NCBI GenBank assembly: GCA_964345765.1
Contig: CAYFSJ010000005.1
Span: 1 to 51,209 of the forward strand
Source of the DNA: DUUI01 sp964345765
Lineage (GTDB): Bacteria; Bacillota_I; Bacilli_A; Erysipelotrichales; Erysipelotrichaceae
Direction of reading: 5' to 3'
DNA length: 51,209 bases
Translations under genes and position numbers: made by a program
Shown: piece by piece, positions 45,916-51,209 of the stretch
Layout of the letters: the number at the start of each line of letters is the position of its first letter
Numbering within the stretch: the stretch's first letter is position 1
Notes under the pieces: generated by a model
Told to the model about the DNA's origin: nothing
Databases searched by the model: none
The model's input: only the letters and a program-made list of their open reading frames with translations

Positions 45916-46911
45916 ATGCCTAAGTTTTCAGTTGTAGTCCCTGTTTATAACACCTTAGAATATTTAAAAGCGTGTTTAACCTCAATCCTTTTTCAAAGTT
46001 ATAAAGATTTAGAAGTGATTGTTGTTAATGATGGGTCCAGCGATGATTCCCATGTTTTATTAGAATACTATAGTAAAAACTACCCTGGTATCACGTTGAT
46101 TCATCAAGAGAATGCTGGCTTGTCTCATTCACGAAATGTTGGTTTAGCCAAAGCAACTGGTGAGTATGTTTTATTTTTAGATTCAGATGATGCCTTTATC
46201 CCAAATAGTTTACAAGGGTTAGCTGACTTTTTAGATCAAAGTCAACCAGATGTCTGTGTGTATAACTGGATGTCTTATTATAAAGGCAAGACCATTGAAT
46301 ACTATGAATATTTTGCCCATAAAAAGCTTAAGAACATTAAAGCACAGTCAGGTCGTGAGTTCTTGTATGAAATGCTTCAAAAAGATAAGTATTGGGAATT
46401 GTATGCCTGGAATATGGCCTATAAAAAATCCTATCTTGATCAAAAAGGCTTTCAATTTGTTGAAGGAATGCTATTTGAAGATATGATTTGGAACTGGCAG
46501 GTTTTGTTGGAAGCCCCACTGGTTAACTATTATCCATTTCATGTTCTGTTATATACTCGAAAAAGAGAAGGACAAATTACTCGTGATATTTCTTTAAAGA
46601 GTGTTTTATCAAGAGTGAAGGTGTCAAACTATTGGTTAAATCATATTAATCAATATGAGTTATCTCAAAACGAGCGCTATCATTTTTTAGTTAGAATTTC
46701 CAATTTGTATTTATCAGGATTAATCATGGTGGGTGCCTTACAAAAGGATGAACAGGAGATTGTCTTTGAAGAACTGGAAAAAGGGAAGGATATATTACGG
46801 TATGCTCCAAATGCCATTGTTCAATCGGCTCATAGTCTTGTTGGGTCCTTAGGATTTAGACGTGTTGCTAAAATAATTGGCAAAAAGAGTCGTGTTTTCT
46901 TTCAATTATAA
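45916..46911 (+). CDS. Family 2 glycosyltransferase
   Basis: 331 residues, GT-A fold. The N-terminal part has VVVPVYNTLEYLKACL, VIVVNDGSSDDS and the DXD-type LFLDSDDAF (about residue 92-100) that binds the metal and nucleotide sugar. No membrane helix is seen. It resembles enzymes that build surface polysaccharide or glycolipid; sugar and acceptor are unknown. It is an unusual insertion between polC and rimP. TAGGAG precedes the ATG. Confidence 0.92.
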   Translation: MPKFSVVVPVYNTLEYLKACLTSILFQSYKDLEVIVVNDGSSDDSHVLLEYYSKNYPGITLIHQENAGLSHSRNVGLAKATGEYVLFLDSDDAFIPNSLQGLADFLDQSQPDVCVYNWMSYYKGKTIEYYEYFAHKKLKNIKAQSGREFLYEMLQKDKYWELYAWNMAYKKSYLDQKGFQFVEGMLFEDMIWNWQVLLEAPLVNYYPFHVLLYTRKREGQITRDISLKSVLSRVKVSNYWLNHINQYELSQNERYHFLVRISNLYLSGLIMVGALQKDEQEIVFEELEKGKDILRYAPNAIVQSAHSLVGSLGFRRVAKIIGKKSRVFFQL

Positions 46912-46938
46912 GTGTATTATGTTAAACTATATCTAACC

Positions 46939-46961
46939 AAGGAGTGGCTCTGCCACTCCTT
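46939..46961 (+). terminator. Hairpin with weak U-tract in the rimP-nusA leader
   Basis: AAGGAGTGGC (46939-46948) pairs perfectly with GCCACTCCTT (46952-46961) around TCT. The tract after it (ATCTATTGTC) is poor in U. It may end the glycosyltransferase message or act as a NusA-dependent attenuator in the rimP-nusA leader, as known in Bacillus. A possible promoter, extended -10 TGT-TAAACT (46920-46928), lies just before it. Confidence 0.65.
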
Positions 46962-46985
46962 ATCTATTGTCTAAAAAGGAGAAAC

Positions 46986-47441
46986 ATGAAACATTTAGAA
47001 GCGATTAAGAACAAAATCCTCCCAATTGTTATTCAACATGAATTAAATTTAGTTGATATCGCTTGGGAAAAGATGGGCCATCAAAAGGTCCTCAACATTT
47101 CTTTGGCTGATGCGCAAGGGACTTTAGATTTAGAGACTGCTAGCGTCATCACCCAACCTATATCAGATGCTTTAGATGAGCTTGAAGAATTAGATTTTGA
47201 ATATATCTTAGATATTGGCTCACCAGGAGTCGAGAAAGTATTATCGAATTATGACGACATGATTGGCGCATTAAACCAATATGTTAGAGCAACATTAACT
47301 CAAGGTGAGTTTTTAGAAGGAACATTAATGGATGTTGATGACAAATCGATTACCATTAAACATTTTATTAAGGGTCGACCAAGCAAAACAGTCTTACTCT
47401 TTGAAAACATTGAAAAATTACAGTTAGCAGTAAAGGTTTGA
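46986..47441 (+). CDS. rimP: Ribosome maturation factor RimP
   Basis: 151 residues. Needed for 30S assembly. The N-terminal domain ends YILDIGSPGVEKVL, the RimP signature, followed by an SH3-like C-terminal domain. ATG 46986 has AAGGAG 6 bases upstream; the longer reading frame from 46944 begins inside the hairpin and is rejected. First gene of the nusA-infB operon. Confidence 0.95.
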   Translation: MKHLEAIKNKILPIVIQHELNLVDIAWEKMGHQKVLNISLADAQGTLDLETASVITQPISDALDELEELDFEYILDIGSPGVEKVLSNYDDMIGALNQYVRATLTQGEFLEGTLMDVDDKSITIKHFIKGRPSKTVLLFENIEKLQLAVKV

Positions 47442-47449
47442 GGTAAAGA

Positions 47450-49129
47450 ATGAAATTAGAAAATTTTGAAGCTGCCGTTGCGCAGATTGTTGATGAGCGT
47501 CATGTTGATCGAACTATCGTAGAAGATGCTCTAAAAGAAGCGATTGTTAAAGCGTTTAGAAAACAAATTGAAGTATCCGATGCACTGGCTGAAGTGGTCG
47601 TAGAGGATGAAGAATTAAAACTTTATCGTCTTTTTGAAGTAGTTGAAGAAGTTGAAGATGATGCTTTACAAGTTCAGCTGGATGAATTAGAAGAAGGTTC
47701 ACCTTTACAAGTAGGTGAATTCTTACGTGAACCTCACTCAATTGATCAACTTGGTCGTGCTGCAGCCTTATTAGCAAAACAAGTCTTAAAACAAAAGATA
47801 CGTGAAGCAGAGAAACAAGCTGTTTATGATGAATACATCGATATGCAAGATGAAATGATTTTTGGTGAAGTTGAATCTGTTGAAGAACGTTTTGTGATTG
47901 TTAACCTAGGAAAAGCCTTGGCCGTTATGCCTAAGGCTCAACAAATGAGTAATGAAATCTATCAAGAAGGACAACGACTTCGAGTCATGATTTCTGAAGT
48001 GATTCGTGATACGAAAGGCGCTCAAGTAATTGTCTCTCGTGCAGATCCAAATTTAGTCAAACGTTTATTTGAAAAAGAAGTACCAGAAATTTATGAGGGC
48101 GTTGTTGAGATTCGTGCCATTGCTCGTGATGCGGGTGAAAGAACAAAGATGGCGGTCTATTCAAACAATCCAGATATTGATCCAATTGGTGCTTGTATTG
48201 GCCCACGCGGATCAAGAGTTCAAGTTGTGATTGAAGAACTCAAAGGTGAAAAAATTGATATTTTTGAATGGTCAGAAAACACCATTGAACTAATTAAGAA
48301 TGCGTTAGCACCAGCTGTTATTACGGCTATTTTCCCATCTCAAGAAAGACGCGGCTTAGTTGTAGTGGTTGATGATAAACAATTGTCATTAGCCATTGGT
48401 AAACGTGGTAAAAATGCTCGTCTAGCAGTTAAATTAACGAAAGAACGGATTGATATTAAATCCATTTCAGAAGTTGAAGAAATGGGTCTAGACTATATGG
48501 CCTTAATGGAAGAATATCAAAAAGAATTGGACATTATACTTGCTCAAAAAAAGGCGAAACAAGCTCAAGCGCGCTTAGATGCTTTAGCTCAACTCCAACA
48601 AGAACAAGAAGAAGAGATTGAAGAAACTCAAGAGATTGTTGATTTAGATGAAGAAACAGAAGGTCTTGTTGTTTGTGAGGAAGAAGTTGAAGATCTTTCT
48701 ACGACTAAAACAATTGAAGAAGAACCTGAAGTTGAAGAAATACAACCCGTTGAAGAACCTGAGCATGTGGAAGAAGCATCGACATTTGCTGATGAAATTG
48801 ATGTTCAACCAGAACCAGAACCAGAAGTTAAGGCTGAGCCTAAGAAAGAGAAACGTACCATTCGTCAACGACAAGAATACGTGTCTAAATTTGAGGAATT
48901 GGCTGATGCATCTCGTTCTCAACAACAACAATCGTCTAAACGTAAGAAACGCCGTTCTAATGATGGTGAGATGAAGCGTGTTAATACGGCTGAATTATTA
49001 GCTGAATTAGAATATGAAATTAAACCGACCTATTCAGAGGAAGAACTCCAAGATCTCGATTACAAAGATGATGAATGGTATGATGATGACATTGATTTTG
49101 ATGAGTTCGATGAATTCTACGATAATTAA
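47450..49129 (+). CDS. nusA: Transcription factor NusA with long acidic C-terminal tail
   Basis: 559 residues; Bacillus NusA is about 370. The N-terminal RNA polymerase-binding domain (1-125), S1 (about 130-195, EMIFGEVESVEERFVIVNLG) and KH1/KH2 (about 200-345; IGACIGPRGSRVQ, LAIGKRGKNARLA) are standard. The extra 200 residues begin with a Gln/Ala-rich helix, run through Glu/Pro-rich segments and a basic patch (KRKKRRS), and end in an Asp-rich stretch. Similar extensions occur in mycoplasmas; the role is unknown. Overlaps ylxR by 1 base. Confidence 0.96.
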   Translation: MKLENFEAAVAQIVDERHVDRTIVEDALKEAIVKAFRKQIEVSDALAEVVVEDEELKLYRLFEVVEEVEDDALQVQLDELEEGSPLQVGEFLREPHSIDQLGRAAALLAKQVLKQKIREAEKQAVYDEYIDMQDEMIFGEVESVEERFVIVNLGKALAVMPKAQQMSNEIYQEGQRLRVMISEVIRDTKGAQVIVSRADPNLVKRLFEKEVPEIYEGVVEIRAIARDAGERTKMAVYSNNPDIDPIGACIGPRGSRVQVVIEELKGEKIDIFEWSENTIELIKNALAPAVITAIFPSQERRGLVVVVDDKQLSLAIGKRGKNARLAVKLTKERIDIKSISEVEEMGLDYMALMEEYQKELDIILAQKKAKQAQARLDALAQLQQEQEEEIEETQEIVDLDEETEGLVVCEEEVEDLSTTKTIEEEPEVEEIQPVEEPEHVEEASTFADEIDVQPEPEPEVKAEPKKEKRTIRQRQEYVSKFEELADASRSQQQQSSKRKKRRSNDGEMKRVNTAELLAELEYEIKPTYSEEELQDLDYKDDEWYDDDIDFDEFDEFYDN

Positions 49130-49386
49130 TGACTAAAAAAGTGCCATTAAGAAAATGTGTGGTGTCTAATGAAATGTTCCCTAAAAAAGAACTACTTAGA
49201 ATCACCAAAAACAAAGATGGGATCGTCAGTGTTGATACCACTGGAAGGGCTCATGGTCGGGGAGCCTACCTCAAAAAAGATGAACAAGTTTTAGATAAAG
49301 CCATAAAGAACAAGGCATTGGAGAGAGCTTTAGAAACTAAAATTAGTGATGAAGTGTATGAAGAAATCAGACAACTTCTTAAATAA
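49129..49386 (+). CDS. ylxR: YlxR-family RNA-binding protein
   Basis: 85 residues. VPLRKCVVSNEMFPKKELLRI and the DTTGRAHGRGAYL motif identify the YlxR (RnpM) family; in Bacillus it binds RNase P RNA. Its ATG overlaps the nusA stop (TAATG), and its end overlaps ylxQ. Confidence 0.93.
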   Translation: MTKKVPLRKCVVSNEMFPKKELLRITKNKDGIVSVDTTGRAHGRGAYLKKDEQVLDKAIKNKALERALETKISDEVYEEIRQLLK

Positions 49387-49669
49387 TTTAGGACTTGCTA
49401 AAAAAGCCAATGCCATTCTCAGTGGGGAAATGTTATTTAAAAATTTAGCTAAAGTGAAGTTATTGATTTTAGCTACGGATGCCAGTGAAAAAACGAAAGA
49501 AAGAGTGTATAAAAAAGCTCATTTCTATGAGTTAAAGGTAGTCGAAAAGTATTCAAGTCACGATTTATCCAGTGCTATTGCATTAAGAAATCGTATGGTA
49601 ATAGGAATTACCAATCATGACTTTAGTAAAATGCTAAGTGTAAAAGAAAAGGAGGACATGTATGAGTAG
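49358..49669 (+). CDS. ylxQ: L7Ae/L30e-family RNA-binding protein (YlxQ)
   Basis: 103 residues. FLNNLGLAKKANAILSGEM, then LLILATDASEKTKERVYKKA, match the YlxQ members of the L7Ae kink-turn-binding family. Start ATG 49358 aligns best with relatives; ATG 49349 is possible. It is nested in the ylxR end by 29 bases and overlaps infB by 8. Confidence 0.9.
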   Translation: MKKSDNFLNNLGLAKKANAILSGEMLFKNLAKVKLLILATDASEKTKERVYKKAHFYELKVVEKYSSHDLSSAIALRNRMVIGITNHDFSKMLSVKEKEDMYE

Positions 49670-51209
49670 AAAACCAAGAAGAAGACCTAATAATAAACGT
49701 CGCGGGTCCAACAAAAATAAGAAACAAACGTTTAAACCAAGACCCGAAAAAGTAACCCATATTACATATCAAGAGGGGATTACAGTTGGTGAGCTCGCAA
49801 ACAAGCTTAATAAAAACGCCTCAGACATCATCCGAGTTCTATTTTTACTAGGTCATGCTGTCACAATTAATGATTCAATTAATGATGAACTAGTAGAACT
49901 AGTGGCTATGGAATATGATGTTGAAACAGAAAAAGAAGAAGTCATCGATGAGAACACCCTTGAAGACTTAATTGAGGATGATCCAAAAGACTTAGTAGAA
50001 CGTGCACCAATTGTCACTATTATGGGACATGTTGACCATGGTAAAACAACGTTACTAGATACCATTCGTTCAGCCAAAGTCGTTGCGGATGAATTTGGGG
50101 GAATCACCCAACATATTGGTGCTTATCAAGTTAAGGTCGATGGTAAGAAAGTTACTTTCTTAGATACACCTGGCCACGAAGCCTTCACTGCCATGAGAGC
50201 ACGTGGAGCACAAGTCACAGATATCGTTATTATTGTGGTTGCAGCGGATGATGGTGTCATGCCACAAACAAGAGAAGCCATTGACCATGCTAAAGCAGCC
50301 AATGTACCAATTATTATTGCCGTCAATAAAATGGATAAGCCAACCGCAAATCCAGAATTTGTTAAGACTGAATTAATGAACTTAGGTGTGGTTGCTGAAG
50401 AATATGGTGGAGACACAGTCTTTGTTGAAGTCAGTGCACTTAAAGGGACTGGTGTTGATGAATTACTAGAAAACGTCTTAGTCTTAGCTGAACTTCAAGA
50501 ATTAAAGGCAAATCCTAATCGACTTGCCTTAGGGACAGTTATTGAAGCAAGATTGGATAAAGGACGTGGACCTGTCGCAACCTTATTGGTTCAAACAGGA
50601 ACCTTAGAATCAGGTCAATCATTAGTTGTTGGTACAGCGCATGGTCGTGTCCGTAAGATGGTCGATGATCGTGGCCGAGAAATTAAAAAAGCAGGACCAG
50701 CAACACCAGTAGAAATTATTGGTTTATCTGATGTTCCTGAAGCGGGCGATTTATTTAAAGTCTTTAAAGAAGAAAAGAAAGCACGTTCAGTTGCTGATGA
50801 TCGTCTTCAAGAGAAGATTGAGGTTGAGCGTAAGAAATCTTCAGCCATTACGTTAGATGATTTATCTGCTCGATTAAAAGAAGGGGAGATTACTGAAATC
50901 CCAGTTATTCTTAAAGCCGATGTTCAAGGATCAGCAGAAGCTGTTAAGGATGCATTAGAAAGAATTGATGTTGAATCAATTCGTGTCAATGTCATTCGTT
51001 CGACCGTGGGTGCTATTTCAGAATCCGATGTTATGCTTGCCAGTGCTTCTGGTGGGATTATTTATGGATTTAATGTGAGACCAAGTGCTCAAATTCGTAA
51101 TAAAGCCCAAGAAGAGGGTGTTGAAATTAGACTTCATAACATTATTTATAAAGCGGTTGAAGAAATGGAATCAGCCATGAAAGGAATGTTGGCACCTGTC
51201 TTTGAAGAA
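49662..51209 (+). CDS. infB: Translation initiation factor IF-2 (3' end outside window)
   Basis: 516 codons with no stop; the C-terminal end lies beyond the window. Brings initiator tRNA to the 30S subunit. The N-terminal part is short (about 120 residues, basic, RKPRRRPNNKRR) and contains an IF2_N domain (VGELANKLNKNASDIIRVLF). G domain: GHVDHGKTTL near 122, DTPGHEAF, NKMDKP. Domains II and III follow, and the last part seen is the start of domain III/IV (VRPSAQIRNKAQEEGVEI). AAGGAGG is 6 bases before the ATG. Confidence 0.97.
   Translation, partial: MSRKPRRRPNNKRRGSNKNKKQTFKPRPEKVTHITYQEGITVGELANKLNKNASDIIRVLFLLGHAVTINDSINDELVELVAMEYDVETEKEEVIDENTLEDLIEDDPKDLVERAPIVTIMGHVDHGKTTLLDTIRSAKVVADEFGGITQHIGAYQVKVDGKKVTFLDTPGHEAFTAMRARGAQVTDIVIIVVAADDGVMPQTREAIDHAKAANVPIIIAVNKMDKPTANPEFVKTELMNLGVVAEEYGGDTVFVEVSALKGTGVDELLENVLVLAELQELKANPNRLALGTVIEARLDKGRGPVATLLVQTGTLESGQSLVVGTAHGRVRKMVDDRGREIKKAGPATPVEIIGLSDVPEAGDLFKVFKEEKKARSVADDRLQEKIEVERKKSSAITLDDLSARLKEGEITEIPVILKADVQGSAEAVKDALERIDVESIRVNVIRSTVGAISESDVMLASASGGIIYGFNVRPSAQIRNKAQEEGVEIRLHNIIYKAVEEMESAMKGMLAPVFEE

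Noticed and set aside
48644..48974. Open frames on both strands in the nusA tail
   Set aside because: They arise from the Glu-rich repetitive coding of NusA; no ribosome binding site or family likeness.
1..51209. Alternative genetic code with TGA as Trp, suggested by the mycoplasma-like traits
   Set aside because: TGA ends uppS, cdsA, ftsY and prp at family-typical positions, and Trp codons are TGG.
1..51209. CRISPR arrays, insertion sequences, tRNA or rRNA genes, prophage
   Set aside because: No repeat-spacer pattern, transposase, integrase, phage structural gene or recognisable structural RNA gene was seen.

Overview
The window is an A+T-rich, densely coded bacterial chromosome segment, with nearly all genes on the + strand. 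Gene content (rpsB-tsf, PolC plus DnaE, YlxM, YlxR/YlxQ, Asp23-FakA, Prp-processed L27) points to Bacillota. TGA is used as a stop (uppS, cdsA, ftsY, prp) and Trp is TGG, so the code is standard. A 975-residue SMC and long tails on S2 and NusA recall Mollicutes and their walled relatives. uppS, murG, murB, ftsQ and an autolysin imply peptidoglycan. My best placement is an uncultured-type member of class Bacilli near Erysipelotrichia/Mollicutes; the genus cannot be named from the sequence. One 100-N scaffold gap shows this is a draft assembly.

Layout. 1-7.3 kb: a small membrane protein, a structured rpsB leader, then rpsB-tsf, pyrH-frr-uppS-cdsA-rseP and galE. 7.3-8.0 kb (minus): a hemolysin III/TrhA-type membrane protein. 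8.1-14.6 kb: a four-gene cell-surface operon with two paralogous membrane-anchored proteins, a secreted glucosaminidase ending in a dockerin, and a membrane-anchored protein with cadherin-like domains. 14.6-18.4 kb: a damage-response-like module in which a Y-family polymerase and a small partner diverge from a LexA-like self-cleaving repressor across two identical palindromes, followed by an amidohydrolase broken by a stop codon. 18.4-24.8 kb: smc-ftsY-ylxM-ackA-nrnA. 24.8-30.0 kb: dnaE and a two-component system. 30.0-34.0 kb: L21 leader, rplU-prp-rpmA, obgE, ruvAB. 34.0-36.8 kb: murG-murB-ftsQ. 36.9-45.9 kb: asp23-like, fakA, recG, rnc, polC. 45.9-51.2 kb: a glycosyltransferase, then rimP-nusA-ylxR-ylxQ-infB, with infB running off the end.

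Much of this is a shuffled version of one long syntenic stretch known from Bacillus (yloU-yloV-recG...rnc-smc-ftsY-ylxM...rpsB-tsf-pyrH-frr-uppS-cdsA-dxr-rseP-proS-polC-rimP-nusA-ylxR-ylxQ-infB). Here it is cut into blocks, dxr and proS are missing from their usual places, and the fapR-plsX-fab-acpP genes are absent between recG and rnc. No gene-free stretch exceeds 300 bases. I saw no tRNA, rRNA, CRISPR array or insertion sequence. The most novel parts are the dockerin/cadherin-like surface operon and the LexA-like/polymerase divergent switch.
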